A stretch of 64,000 bases of DNA from WGMI01 sp041739275 (GTDB taxonomy: Bacteria; Bacteroidota; Bacteroidia; Flavobacteriales; Schleiferiaceae): the NCBI GenBank assembly GCA_041739275.1, contig JBGSOF010000027.1, forward strand, positions 19,723 through 83,722, written 5' to 3'. Of this stretch, positions 26,679-35,897 are shown piece by piece. The translations under genes were made by a program, and so were the position numbers. The number at the start of each line of letters is the position of its first letter. Position 1 is the stretch's first letter. The notes below the pieces were generated by a model. That model saw nothing but the letters and a program-made list of their open reading frames with translations, was not told the origin of the DNA and made no database searches.

Positions 26679-27171
26679 ATAAAGCCCGACCACAAAATAG
26701 CAGCTACCCAAAAGGCGGGGTTTGGTACTTCGCAGACAGTTTTGTTATAGGTTCAAGTGCAGTTCTTTGATTAAACTTTTGTACTCAAAAATCCCCCCAC
26801 TGCCCCTCGAGTCCCCTCGCGTGGTCTGAGAATGTCACGGACAGTGCCTGAACACTGCTGTTGGGCGACTCGGCGTCGCTGCCCTTGTGTTTTCTAAATC
26901 AACATACCCAGAGTCCATAGGCTTAAAGCACCTTGATATTTGGACACCTCGTTGATCTTTAATTCGCTTAAGAGATTTTGGGACTATAACTTCTAAAAGA
27001 ATCCCCTTAATCGACTTGAGTCAACCCTTAAGGATTTCTCACAAAGAGGATGTCCTCACGGTCTCATTGCGCATTTTTCACCCAGTCCCCAGAAATTTAC
27101 GCTGTCCCAAGAAAAGCCTGTGAACTCGATTTCGCCGACTCGTCCTTATTTTTAACGAAAAGCAATCTCTT
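26679..27171. other. Gene-free stretch, right edge of cassette island
   Basis: 493 bp. First comes a remnant of a second attC-like arm (CCAAAAGGCGGGGTTTGG at 26709-26726, then TTCGCAGACAGTTTTGTTAT), then the full dispersed repeat copy B (26808-27107), then 64 bp before the fabH-like ATG. No ORF recognised. Confidence 0.5.
26808..27107 (+). repeat. Dispersed repeat, copy B (longest)
   Basis: About 300 bp. The left 61 bp equals the direct repeat at 23797-23857; GGGCGACTCGGCGTCGCTG near 26863 recurs at 63956; the part from 26910 matches copy A (AGGCTTAAAGCACCTTGATA ... AGTCCCCAGAAATTTACGCT, GTCC). No ORF. It ends 64 bp before fabH. Probably a mobile, non-coding element. Confidence 0.6.
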
Positions 27172-28182
27172 ATGTATCGCAGCGTCGCACGAGGACTTGG
27201 TCATTATGTGCCCGAGAGAGTGGTCACCAACCAAGAGCTTTCGGGCTTGATGGATACTTCGGACGCCTGGATTCGAGAGCGGACAGGCATTGAAGAGCGG
27301 AGGTATTCGAACCTCGAAACCGAATCGACTTCTGAAATGGGCATTCGCGCCGCTCGAATAGCCCTGGAGCGCGCGCAAATGGAGGCATCGGAGCTAGATT
27401 TTATCGTTTTTGCGACCCTTTCTCCAGATTATTATTTTCCGGGCCCCGGGGTTCAGGTTCAGCATGCGTTGGGGGTGCGCGAAATCGGAGCTCTGGATGT
27501 GCGCAATCAATGTTCGGGTTTTGTCTATGCGCTTTCGGTGGCCGATCAGTTTATCAAAACGGGGATGTATCGAACCGTTTTGGTGATTGGGTCTGAGCTG
27601 CACAGCGGAGGGCTGGATTTTACCGACCGCGGTCGAGGCGTATCGGTCATTTTTGGAGACGGCGCGGGGGCTGTGGTTCTACAGAGGGCACGCGAAGACG
27701 AAGCCGATTCGGGCATTTTGTCGACTCATTTGCACAGTCAAGGAGAACACGCTCGAGAACTGGCTTTGGTTTCTCCCTCCACCCAACACTGGGTGCATAA
27801 ACTCGTTCAAGAACAAGACGCCGCCGATCTGAGTTATTATCCGTACATGAACGGGAATTTTGTGTTTAAGCACGCGGTGGTGCGGTTTAAGGAGGCTATA
27901 GAGGAGGCGTTTCATCATAACCAGCTTGAATTGAGCGAGCTCAGCCTATTAATTCCACATCAGGCCAATTTGAGGATCAGTCAATACATCCAACAGAGCA
28001 TGGGGCTGAGTGACGCTCAGGTGTTTAACAACATCATGAAATACGGAAATACCACCGCCGCTTCGATTCCGATCGCCTGGAGCGAGGCCTGGGAGCAAGG
28101 ACGAATGGCGAAGGGCGATTTGGTGTGTCTCGCGGCCTTTGGATCGGGCTTTACTTGGGCGAGTGCGCTGATTCGATGGTAA
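27172..28182 (+). CDS. 3-oxoacyl-ACP synthase III (FabH) family protein
   Basis: 336 residues. Condensing-enzyme active site is complete: Cys in VRNQCSGFVYAL (near residue 112), His in LIPHQANLRI (near 262) and Asn in KYGNTTAASIPIAW (near 292). SDAWIRERTGIEERR and FGDGAGAVVLQ are further FabH signatures. FabH starts fatty acid synthesis by condensing an acyl-CoA with malonyl-ACP; this may be a paralog for a special lipid, since fabD is not adjacent. Its 3' end overlaps the CrtA-like gene by 7 bp. Confidence 0.93.
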   Translation: MYRSVARGLGHYVPERVVTNQELSGLMDTSDAWIRERTGIEERRYSNLETESTSEMGIRAARIALERAQMEASELDFIVFATLSPDYYFPGPGVQVQHALGVREIGALDVRNQCSGFVYALSVADQFIKTGMYRTVLVIGSELHSGGLDFTDRGRGVSVIFGDGAGAVVLQRAREDEADSGILSTHLHSQGEHARELALVSPSTQHWVHKLVQEQDAADLSYYPYMNGNFVFKHAVVRFKEAIEEAFHHNQLELSELSLLIPHQANLRISQYIQQSMGLSDAQVFNNIMKYGNTTAASIPIAWSEAWEQGRMAKGDLVCLAAFGSGFTWASALIRW

Positions 28183-28865
28183 AACCACAAGGAGCTGCTT
28201 TTGCCTCGATGGCGTTTTTTCGCTACCCAGCGTCTGCCGGCCAAAGAGAAGCATTTATTCGAATGGGACGCCACCCCCAAGAGCTTCGAGGGGTGGGCGG
28301 TTTGAAGTTTTACAAGCTGATGGGCACCGGAGGGAAAAAGGGTTTTGGACTCTGGCCCGATTGGTCGACTTATGCGCTGCTCGTGGGTTGGGAAGATCTC
28401 GATCAGGGGCGCAGGCAATGGGAAGAACACCCCGTTTTCGACTCCTTTCGGGTAGGCGCTGCCGAAGAAACCGTCTACTGGCTCCGTCCTTTTTTTGGAC
28501 GCGGTTCGTGGGGAGGCTCAGCGGTTTTTTCTTATTCGCCGGAAAAGCCCTCTTCTCAAGTGGCCGTATTGACGAGGGCGCGAATCAAGCCTTATTTGGC
28601 TCCGCTGTTTTGGAGTCGGGTGGGGCGTGTGAGCCGCGGTTTAGACGAATGCCCCGGCCTGATGTTCGCCAAAGGCGTCGGGACCTTGCCCGCGATTGAA
28701 CAAGCTACGTTTAGCGTTTGGAAAGACGAAGCATCGGTCATGGCCTATGCCTACGGAAAGACGGCGCACAAACCGGTGATCAAAGACACTCGCCGGTTGA
28801 AATGGTATTCTGAAGAGCTCTTTGCGCGTTTTGAGTGTTTGGATATTCGGCAAAAAACGTGGTGA
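28176..28865 (+). CDS. CrtA/spheroidene monooxygenase-like protein
   Basis: 229 residues from ATG 28176, which overlaps the fabH-like stop; ATG 28209 with AAGGAG upstream is an alternative. LKFYKLMGTGGKKGFGLWPDWSTYALL, split into LMGTGGKKGFG and WPDWSTYALLVGWE, and the long block RARIKPYLAPLFWSR, SVWKDEASVMAYAYG, HKPVIKDTRRLKWYSEELFARF match the spheroidene monooxygenase-like family common in Bacteroidota. No carotenoid genes are nearby, so a role on carotenoids is not supported here; the FabH pairing suggests a lipid substrate or simple co-location. Confidence 0.8.
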   Translation: MVKPQGAAFASMAFFRYPASAGQREAFIRMGRHPQELRGVGGLKFYKLMGTGGKKGFGLWPDWSTYALLVGWEDLDQGRRQWEEHPVFDSFRVGAAEETVYWLRPFFGRGSWGGSAVFSYSPEKPSSQVAVLTRARIKPYLAPLFWSRVGRVSRGLDECPGLMFAKGVGTLPAIEQATFSVWKDEASVMAYAYGKTAHKPVIKDTRRLKWYSEELFARFECLDIRQKTW

Positions 28866-28866
28866 A

Positions 28867-29889
28867 TCAATAGCCTTTGAGTTGATCTCTCCAGCCGGCC
28901 ACGCGAATCGACAAGCTGTCTTGTTTTTGAAATTCCCAACTTCGGTTCTCGATTTCGTTGCCCGTGGAGTCGGTTTCCACTTTATCCCAACCGCCCCGAG
29001 TAATCTTGAAATAGATGGAGGCCTTGCTTCGGGCAATTTTGATGAAGTGCCTTCGAGTTTCGGGATCGAATTGCAAACGGAAATCTTCGTTGTAGGGATC
29101 CCAGTTGTTGATGTCCGAGGCAAAAAAAAGCGATTCTCCGAGCGCAAACTCAGGGGTGCTCTCCACGATAATCCACAGGTTGGGATGTTCGGCAGCGACC
29201 CGGTCGCTCCATTCGGCGATCTCAAATTCGTGTACTGAGCGCGGTTTAGGGTCCATAATTGCCCGGGTTTGTGGCAATCCGGAAGCATTGGCTTCCACAT
29301 TCGCCCAGTTTCCTCTATTGATCTGGAATTCAAGGGTTCCTGAGCTTCGGGGCAGGCGTGTTGTCCACACTCCGGTGCTGTCTCGCAAAAAGCGATAGCG
29401 CTCGTCTCGAAGCTTCCAGTCGTTGAACGAACCCGAGGCATACATGGCCTCGTTGCGCGCAAACGAAGGCGCTTGAACCACCCGTATATCGATGTAGTCG
29501 CAGCGCGTCGAACTGTAATCTTTCCAGCTCTTGATCGAGAGGGCGATTTGAGTCGAATTTTTGACGTCCAAAACGTGTTCGCCCAAATCTGAACCGCACG
29601 AATCGGTTTCGACGGTGGCCCAGCCTCCGCGCATCAGCTTGAAGCGCAGCTTGCCGGCCATGGGTTCGAGCGGCAGGTACAAACGGCCGTCGGCCAGTCG
29701 AGCAAATCGATAGCGCGGGTCGGCCTCTTTCCAGCCATTGAAGTTCCCCACGGCATAGATGGCTTCGGTTTCGGGGGTTTCGGGCGGCAAGTCAGTGATA
29801 TACAGCTCCACCCGATGACATCCGGACAAGAGCACAGACAGGCAAAATGCCGCGAAAAAGGGCAGCAGTTGGTTTAACGGTCGAACCAT
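28867..29889 (-). CDS. Lipoprotein with three tandem glycogen/starch-binding-like domains
   Basis: 340 residues. The signal ends at a lipobox LLSGC (C24). Three repeats of about 100 residues follow, each beginning with a pattern like AIYAVGNFNGWKEADPRYRF (near 44), AMYASGSFNDWKLRDERYRF (near 149) and LFFASDINNWDPYNEDFRL (near 254), and each ending with a block like RFKLMRGGWATVETDSCG, EFQINRGNWANVEANASG or YFKITRGGWDKVETDSTG. The N-x-W turn is typical of CBM20/CBM48-type beta-sandwiches. It overlaps the response regulator start by 16 bp, forming an operon with a LytTR two-component system. Ligand unknown. Confidence 0.75.
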   Translation of the reverse strand: MVRPLNQLLPFFAAFCLSVLLSGCHRVELYITDLPPETPETEAIYAVGNFNGWKEADPRYRFARLADGRLYLPLEPMAGKLRFKLMRGGWATVETDSCGSDLGEHVLDVKNSTQIALSIKSWKDYSSTRCDYIDIRVVQAPSFARNEAMYASGSFNDWKLRDERYRFLRDSTGVWTTRLPRSSGTLEFQINRGNWANVEANASGLPQTRAIMDPKPRSVHEFEIAEWSDRVAAEHPNLWIIVESTPEFALGESLFFASDINNWDPYNEDFRLQFDPETRRHFIKIARSKASIYFKITRGGWDKVETDSTGNEIENRSWEFQKQDSLSIRVAGWRDQLKGY

Positions 29890-30671
29890 CGCTCAAAATC
29901 TTTTGCTCTCGCACGGCTCACCAAGATGCGCTCTCCGGGATCGGGTTCGAGGTGAAGCAGCCACTGGCCCGAACCATATCTCTCCATTTTTTTGATGCTG
30001 TCTACCATGGCAATCAAGTTTCGGCTGACGCGAAAAAAGCGGTCGGGATCGAGTTCGGCCTCGATCTGATCGAGACTTGAGTCGCTGACCATCCGCTCGC
30101 CCGAAATCGATCGCAGATAAACGAGCTCGTCTTTGGTGTACACATAGGCAATTCGATCGCTGTCCATCCGAAAGATCTTTCCGCCGAGTTTGCCGAGAAA
30201 GCGTTTGCGATAGGGCTCAGGCGCCATCTTCGCGGTAAGAAACTGAGAAAGAGCTGTGTAGTCGACCTCCTGTGCGATCGTTTTCTTGAAGCCCGTTCTG
30301 AATTTTTCGATGGAGTGTTTGAACTCTTCGGGCTCGACAGGCTTGAGCAAATAGTCTACGCTGAACTCTTTGAAGGCGCGCAGAGCAAAGTGATCGTAAG
30401 CTGTGGTAAACAAGACGGGTATTTGAGTTTCGAGCGTTTCGAGGATTTCAAAACTCAGACCGTCGCTCAGCTGAATGTCGAGGATCAGGAGCTCAGGAGG
30501 CGGGTTTTCAGAGAGCCAACGCCGCGCGCTTCGAACGCTGTCCAATTCGGCCTCGAATTCCAAACCCAGATTGAGACTTCGGCTCATGCGGATGAGTTCG
30601 AGCCGGGCATAGGGCTCGTCTTCGACCAACACGGTTCGTATGGGTTCAGGGTTCGCAGCGAGCAGGTTCAC
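29874..30671 (-). CDS. LytTR-family response regulator
   Basis: 265 residues from GTG 30671, which overlaps the kinase stop (GTGA). The receiver domain has VLVEDEPYAR (acidic pair), the phosphoacceptor D65 in LLILDIQLSDG, Thr/Ala in LFTTAYD, and Lys in YLLKPVEP. The C-terminal LytTR DNA-binding domain has LGGKIFRMDSDRIAYVYT, LDQIEAELDPDRFFRVSRN and LVSRARAKDFERWFDR. It would be phosphorylated by the neighbouring LytS-type kinase and may control the lipoprotein gene downstream. Confidence 0.93.
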   Translation of the reverse strand: MNLLAANPEPIRTVLVEDEPYARLELIRMSRSLNLGLEFEAELDSVRSARRWLSENPPPELLILDIQLSDGLSFEILETLETQIPVLFTTAYDHFALRAFKEFSVDYLLKPVEPEEFKHSIEKFRTGFKKTIAQEVDYTALSQFLTAKMAPEPYRKRFLGKLGGKIFRMDSDRIAYVYTKDELVYLRSISGERMVSDSSLDQIEAELDPDRFFRVSRNLIAMVDSIKKMERYGSGQWLLHLEPDPGERILVSRARAKDFERWFDR

Positions 30672-31690
30672 GATCGGACGAGGGGGATAATGACTTCAAA
30701 ATAAGCCTCGTTAGAAATGACGATGGGTTCTTTGCCCACCAAATGAACATAGCGATCTCGAATGTTCTCCAAACCGATTTTGGTCGAGGGTTCCAAGGTT
30801 TTTTTCGGTCGAAAATCGTTTCGAACGCTCAATTGATCGGTCGTGGGGGTGCTGATCATCACCCGAAGCGGCTCTTCGGTGGAGGCCCGATTGTGTTTCA
30901 CGGCGTTTTCCACCAACATTTGCACACTGAGCGGGATGAGCCGGGCGGAAAGAGTTGCCGGATTCAGATCTATTACTACGCTCACCGAACCCTGAAAGCG
31001 CGTCTCAATGAGCTGAATGTAGTCTCGGGTGCGCTCCATTTCTTCGGACAGCTCGATGAGGTCTTTTGAACGCGCTTCGAGTATGCCCCTGTACACTTTT
31101 GAGATGTTCCTCAAGAAACGACCTGCTTGGTCCGGGTCTTCGTAGATTAAAGCGGACAGGGTGTTGAGGCTGTTGAATAGAAAATGTGGATTGATCTGGG
31201 CTTTGAGCGCTTCGAGTCGCGCCTCGGCATGCTGTTTCTGAAATCGCTCGCTTTCAGCCAGAGAGTGACGCCATTGATAGAGCAATTCAAAACCGAGTTG
31301 AACCCCGACGTGAACCGCAATGACAGCGGCAGAAAGAACGCTTTGAAGAAAGCAAACACTGAACAGGATTAAATGGTCGCCTTTCTTGAAATAAAGCAGT
31401 GCCGCTTGATTCAAAGGAATCAACAACCAGGCTAAAACCAAGAGCGGGAGGTAGTGATTTAGAAATCGACGCCCGAGTCCGACATCTTTGTTCACCGCTT
31501 TTCTGCGATGTCTGATCGCCCGGTCGGCCAAGAGCCAAACCAAGATGAGCCCCCAAAGCACAAAGCTGAACCGCATGAAGTAGGGCAAGTCGAACAACAA
31601 CGCCCCGAGTTTGCTCAGCCCTTCGAACGAGAGCATCAGCACCATGGATGCGAAGAGCAAGCCGAGCAATAACTTCCAACCTTTGAGCAT
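30668..31690 (-). CDS. LytS/YehU-type sensor histidine kinase
   Basis: 340 residues. Four hydrophobic segments lie in residues 7-135, then a short coiled coil and the His_kinase domain ALKAQINPHFLFNSLNTLSA with phospho-acceptor H169. The ATPase part has LSVQMLVENAVKHNR (N box) and TKIGLENIRDRYVHL (G box). Sensor input is unknown; the membrane segments have no extracytoplasmic domain, so it may sense the membrane or a partner. It is translationally coupled to the LytTR regulator. Confidence 0.93.
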   Translation of the reverse strand: MLKGWKLLLGLLFASMVLMLSFEGLSKLGALLFDLPYFMRFSFVLWGLILVWLLADRAIRHRRKAVNKDVGLGRRFLNHYLPLLVLAWLLIPLNQAALLYFKKGDHLILFSVCFLQSVLSAAVIAVHVGVQLGFELLYQWRHSLAESERFQKQHAEARLEALKAQINPHFLFNSLNTLSALIYEDPDQAGRFLRNISKVYRGILEARSKDLIELSEEMERTRDYIQLIETRFQGSVSVVIDLNPATLSARLIPLSVQMLVENAVKHNRASTEEPLRVMISTPTTDQLSVRNDFRPKKTLEPSTKIGLENIRDRYVHLVGKEPIVISNEAYFEVIIPLVRS

Positions 31691-31728
31691 CTCCGGCCGA
31701 ATTTAAGCCTTTGAGATTCTCAGAAGGC

Positions 31729-32076
31729 CTAGTTCGTTTTTTTCGGAACTCGTACTTCGGTGCGGCCCACCAGAATGCCGTCTGCGTAGAGTTCGACGGC
31801 ATACGTACCCGGAGCCATCTGGCTGAGGTCGTATTCCGCGCGGTAGTTCGGTCCTTTCTTCAAACTCCGCTTAAACATTAAATAACCTTCAATCGACTCG
31901 ATGCGCAGTTGAACTTTGGCTTCGAGAGGGTTGGTATAAGACACCAAAGCTTTGCCGACCTCGTTCGAACTGAGTTCGGCGCCCACGGCAGAAGCCGCAT
32001 TTGGATTGCCTGCGAGCACAGGGCTCAGTGATGCGAAAAATAAGGTGAGCGCGAGAATCGAAACGAGCTTTTTCAT
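31729..32076 (-). CDS. Secreted small protein with Ig-like C-terminal fold
   Basis: 115 residues from ATG 32076 (MKKLVSILALTLFFASLSPV), a clear signal peptide cleaved near VLAG. The mature part, KVQLRIESIEGYLMFKRSLK, YDLSQMAPGTYAVELYADG and TEVRVPK, has the strand pattern of T9SS C-terminal or FlgD-like Ig modules (the LSQMAPGTY turn is typical). The protein is too short to have a separate cargo domain, so it is a stand-alone module. Function unknown. Confidence 0.7.
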   Translation of the reverse strand: MKKLVSILALTLFFASLSPVLAGNPNAASAVGAELSSNEVGKALVSYTNPLEAKVQLRIESIEGYLMFKRSLKKGPNYRAEYDLSQMAPGTYAVELYADGILVGRTEVRVPKKTN

Positions 32077-32221
32077 GGGAATTGCTTTTTGTTTGATCAA
32101 AGTTGATCGGTCAAAAGCAGCGGTGCCCCATGTCCGACCGCCGGTGGAAAAACGAGGCGGCCGAGTGGTCGAAAAAAGAAGTTAAACGGATGCGAGCTGC
32201 AAGCTCAAAAAGCCATTCAGG

Positions 32222-33013
<792 letters not shown>

Positions 33014-33127
33014 CACCCAATAAATTGTCTGCGCAAGCTACTATCGACCGAGGGTTTGAGATGAAATTCTTTTGCGTCGAGGGCTCTTTCACCCTCTTTT
33101 AAGAAAGGGCATTATCGGATTCGCTTT

Positions 33128-33862
33128 TCATGAGCCTCGCGTTTTGAAGACCACCGGAATGGTAAACCGCATGCGCACGGGCTTGAGGATTTCGTTTCGG
33201 GCAGGAACCATCAGGGGGAGTGTCTGCAATGCTTGTATGGCTGCGCGATCGAGCAAGGGATCGACCCCTCGAATCACTTCAACCGTTTCAACGCGGCCGT
33301 CTTTTCCGACCACAAATTCCACATATACCTTTCCTTCGAGCCCGAGCTCGCGGGCTTTTGAAGGATAGGTCAAATGTTTTTGCAGGTGCTTTTGCAACTC
33401 GATTTGAAAGCAGTTGTAGCGGGCATCCTCGTCGAGTTCTTCGTCGCACTGCGCAAAGGTTACTTTTCGAGCCACGCTGTATGCGTTCATGATCTCGCCT
33501 CCGGTTTCTCCGGCGAGGTCTACCGGTTTTACGCCCGCGGTATCTCTAGCCGGTTCGGGCTTTGAGTTGGAAACGGTGTCGGTTGTGGGGTGAAAAGGGT
33601 CGGGTTGAAGGGCGCTTGAGGGAACCTTTGCCGCGACAAGCACCGGTTTTTGTTTTTGAACCTGCTCGCGCACCACGATTTCGACCTCGTCAGAGGCATC
33701 TTCTGCGGTCGAGAGCGTTCGAAATCGAACGATGCCCTCAGGGCTTTTGATTTCAATAAACGCAATAGAAAGGCCGATGCTGACGCTCAATCCAAACCAA
33801 AAAAACAACGGCCTGAGCTTTTCAATTCGGCGGACGGGTTGATGGCGGTCAGGGGTTTTCAT
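33128..33862 (-). CDS. TonB-domain energy transducer, paralog 1
   Basis: 244 residues from ATG 33862 (MKTPDRHQPVRRIEKLRPLF). An N-terminal membrane anchor (LFFWFGLSVSIGLSIAFIEI) is followed by a linker and the C-terminal TonB domain: YPSKARELGLEGKVYVEFVV, RVETVEVIRGVDPLLDRAAI and RMRFTIPVVFK. Before the domain is a Cys pair, FAQCDEELDEDARYNCFQIE, shared with the next two paralogs. TonB proteins couple the proton gradient to outer-membrane receptors. No ExbB/ExbD genes adjoin. Confidence 0.88.
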   Translation of the reverse strand: MKTPDRHQPVRRIEKLRPLFFWFGLSVSIGLSIAFIEIKSPEGIVRFRTLSTAEDASDEVEIVVREQVQKQKPVLVAAKVPSSALQPDPFHPTTDTVSNSKPEPARDTAGVKPVDLAGETGGEIMNAYSVARKVTFAQCDEELDEDARYNCFQIELQKHLQKHLTYPSKARELGLEGKVYVEFVVGKDGRVETVEVIRGVDPLLDRAAIQALQTLPLMVPARNEILKPVRMRFTIPVVFKTRGS

Positions 33863-34000
33863 AGCGAGGGCTTTTAGTTGAGGGAAACGGATCTCGTTTT
33901 CTCTCGAACGCCCCCGCCTCATTTTTGGTACATCCCCAAAGCAATCGCGATTCGGCTAAGCCGGAGAACTAGAGCCGGAATGGAGAAAAAACTCCGCTTC

Positions 34001-34438
34001 TTATTGAAGCTTATATGAAATCGGGATGATATAGCTCATACGCACCGCATTCGCGTCTTTAACTGCGGGACGCATCTGAGGCAAACTTTTCACCACGCGA
34101 ATGGCTTCGCGATCCAATTCGGGATGAACCCCACGAGAGACTTCAACCTCTTCAACCCGCCCTTCAACACTCACAACGAAAGATACATACACCTTGCCCT
34201 GTACCTTTTCTTTTTTGGCTTTTTCGGGATACTTGAGGTTCGTTTGAATGTGCTTGAGAATTCCCTCTTGAAGGCAAAGGGCCTTCTCGTCATTTGTGTT
34301 TCTGCCCGTGCATTCGGGAAAAGTGGCAATTTGATCGACCACCGCAAAAGAGAAAACGGGGGCTTCATTTTCGGCTTGAGCCAGAGCGGAGGTGGTGCAA
34401 AAAATCAGGAAAGAGAGGGCGGTTGAATACAATTTCAT
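34001..34438 (-). CDS. TonB-domain protein with cleavable signal, paralog 2
   Basis: 145 residues. Unlike its neighbours it has a cleavable signal peptide (MKLYSTALSFLIFCTTSALA) rather than a transmembrane anchor and only the C-terminal TonB-like domain: YPEKAKKEKVQGKVYVSFVV, SRGVHPELDREAI, MSYIIPISYKLQ. The Cys pair TFPECTGRNTNDEKALCLQE is kept. Without an anchor it is unlikely to be an energy transducer; it may be a periplasmic binding or decoy module. Confidence 0.82.
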   Translation of the reverse strand: MKLYSTALSFLIFCTTSALAQAENEAPVFSFAVVDQIATFPECTGRNTNDEKALCLQEGILKHIQTNLKYPEKAKKEKVQGKVYVSFVVSVEGRVEEVEVSRGVHPELDREAIRVVKSLPQMRPAVKDANAVRMSYIIPISYKLQ

Positions 34439-34663
34439 CAGGGCAGTTTTAAGGGTGAAAAAGAGAATCTAAGACTCAAGTCATTGACGTACACTAAGGT
34501 CGTTGAAAAACTTGCTTCAAAAGAGAAGGAGTTTGATTTTAACATCATGGGTTAAAGGCGGAATACCCTGGATAAATCACTCGCAACGATTGTTCATGAG
34601 AGCGCTCTTCGAAGGCAAACGGATACTTCAAGCTCAAAGCGCTGAAAGACCTTCGATATCGAC

Positions 34664-34692
34664 AAAAAAAAGCCCCGAAAAATCGAGGCTTT
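34664..34692 (-). terminator. Rho-independent terminator of the TonB gene at 34712
   Basis: On the minus strand AAAGCCTCGA (34692-34683) and TCGGGGCTTT (34678-34669) form a 10-bp stem with one G-T pair and loop TTTT, followed by eight T (34671-34664). It lies 20 bp after the stop codon of the TonB paralog 3. Confidence 0.75.
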
Positions 34693-34711
34693 AGACTTTG
34701 AAAAAATAGAC

Positions 34712-35419
34712 TTACTGAAGTTTGAAAGCGATGGGAATCGTGTAGCTCATCCGGGCGGGACGTCCGCTGTTTTGAGCGGGAATCATTTTCGGAAGCTTTT
34801 TCACTACCGCAACCGCCGCCGCGTCGAGCGAGGGGTCTACCCCACGAGCCACTTGCACATTGGCGATTTTGCCGTCTTTTTCAATGACAAACGACACGAA
34901 TACCTTGCCTTGAACCCCAAGTGTTTTGGCTTGCTCCGGATACACCACATTCTTGGCGAAAAACTTGGCGAGGTTTAAGTTCATGCACTGAAAACGAGCA
35001 TCTTCGGTCGGTTCGTTTTCACAACCCGGATACACCGCCTTCTTCTCGATCACCGCGAAGCTGATGATCTCGTCGCTTTCTTCAACCTCTACTTCAACGG
35101 CTTCTACCACCTCGTCTTGAGTGGTTTCGGTACTCTGAATCTCCAATTCTTCCTCCAACTCAACATTGTCTTCCACAACTTGAATGATTTCCTGCGGTGG
35201 AGGCGGAGGCGGAGGGGGAGGAGTGTTTTCTCGTTTGGTGATGTCAATAATCTCATCATCTTCAATGACTTCGAGCGTGCCCAAATCGCCGGGGCCGCTG
35301 GCATAGGTCTTCCATTCCAAAGCGCCGATCACCAAGGCCAGCGAGAGCGCCAGACCAATAAGGGTAAAAAGGCCGCGATTTCTTTCGAGGTCGGCTTCGG
35401 GATTCTTCTTTAACTCCAT
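34712..35419 (-). CDS. TonB-domain energy transducer, paralog 3
   Basis: 235 residues from ATG 35419 (MELKKNPEADLERNRG). Classic Bacteroidota TonB: one membrane helix (LFTLIGLALSLALVIGALEW), a Pro tract of nine residues after ITKRENT, an acidic Glu/Val-rich linker, and the C-terminal domain YPEQAKTLGVQGKVFVSFVI, RGVDPSLDAAAV, RMSYTIPIAFKLQ. The Cys pair VYPGCENEPTEDARFQCMN is shared with the two genes downstream. It ends with a strong terminator, so it is transcribed separately from paralogs 1 and 2. Confidence 0.92.
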   Translation of the reverse strand: MELKKNPEADLERNRGLFTLIGLALSLALVIGALEWKTYASGPGDLGTLEVIEDDEIIDITKRENTPPPPPPPPPQEIIQVVEDNVELEEELEIQSTETTQDEVVEAVEVEVEESDEIISFAVIEKKAVYPGCENEPTEDARFQCMNLNLAKFFAKNVVYPEQAKTLGVQGKVFVSFVIEKDGKIANVQVARGVDPSLDAAAVAVVKKLPKMIPAQNSGRPARMSYTIPIAFKLQ

Positions 35420-35486
35420 GGTTTTGAAAAACAATAATGGGGGTCGAAGACACCGGACAATCTGCCCGGAATCGCGCTAAAGATAA

Positions 35487-35897
35487 TCAATTCGGTCTGC
35501 TCAAAGCGGTGCTTTTCGACTTGTCTCGAATGAACCACAGCAGGGCCAGAGCCATGATCAGAGCCCCGATGGTGTTGGCCATGACGTCTTGCAGAGAAGC
35601 ACTTCGGTAGGTGGTGAGCCGGCTCTGAAGAAACTCCATGGTGCTCCCGAAAACAAAAGAAATTCCAAGCGATGAGAGCAGCACCCCACGCGGTGCGGGT
35701 TTTCGAAAGTCGAATTGCGTCCAGGCAGCGACGGCAAGGAATACGAACACGGCGTGTATGAGTGCGTGCAGATAAAAGTCGTCGACTCGCAGCAGTTTTT
35801 TCGGGAGTTTCCGAGCGGGCAACAAACTCAAATAAACCACGAAGCCCATCCACAGGAGCAGGGGAATCGCCGACAGGATTTGTCTGGCCCTGCGCAT
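35487..35897 (-). CDS. VanZ-like membrane protein
   Basis: 136 residues with four predicted membrane helices. The VanZ family pattern is visible: LSLLPARKLPKK, then DDFYLHALIHAVFVFLAVAAW, GISFVFGSTMEFLQSRLTTYRSASLQDVMANTIGALIG-type helix (GSTMEFLQ and SLQDVMANTIGA). Role unknown; related proteins are encoded near glycopeptide resistance genes in Firmicutes but in Bacteroidota the gene very often follows gcvH, exactly as here (it starts 0 bp after gcvH ends). Confidence 0.85.
   Translation of the reverse strand: MRRARQILSAIPLLLWMGFVVYLSLLPARKLPKKLLRVDDFYLHALIHAVFVFLAVAAWTQFDFRKPAPRGVLLSSLGISFVFGSTMEFLQSRLTTYRSASLQDVMANTIGALIMALALLWFIRDKSKSTALSRPN

Noticed and set aside
28176..28865. Carotenoid biosynthesis cluster from the CrtA-like gene
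   Set aside because: No phytoene synthase, desaturase or cyclase gene is near, so only family similarity is claimed.
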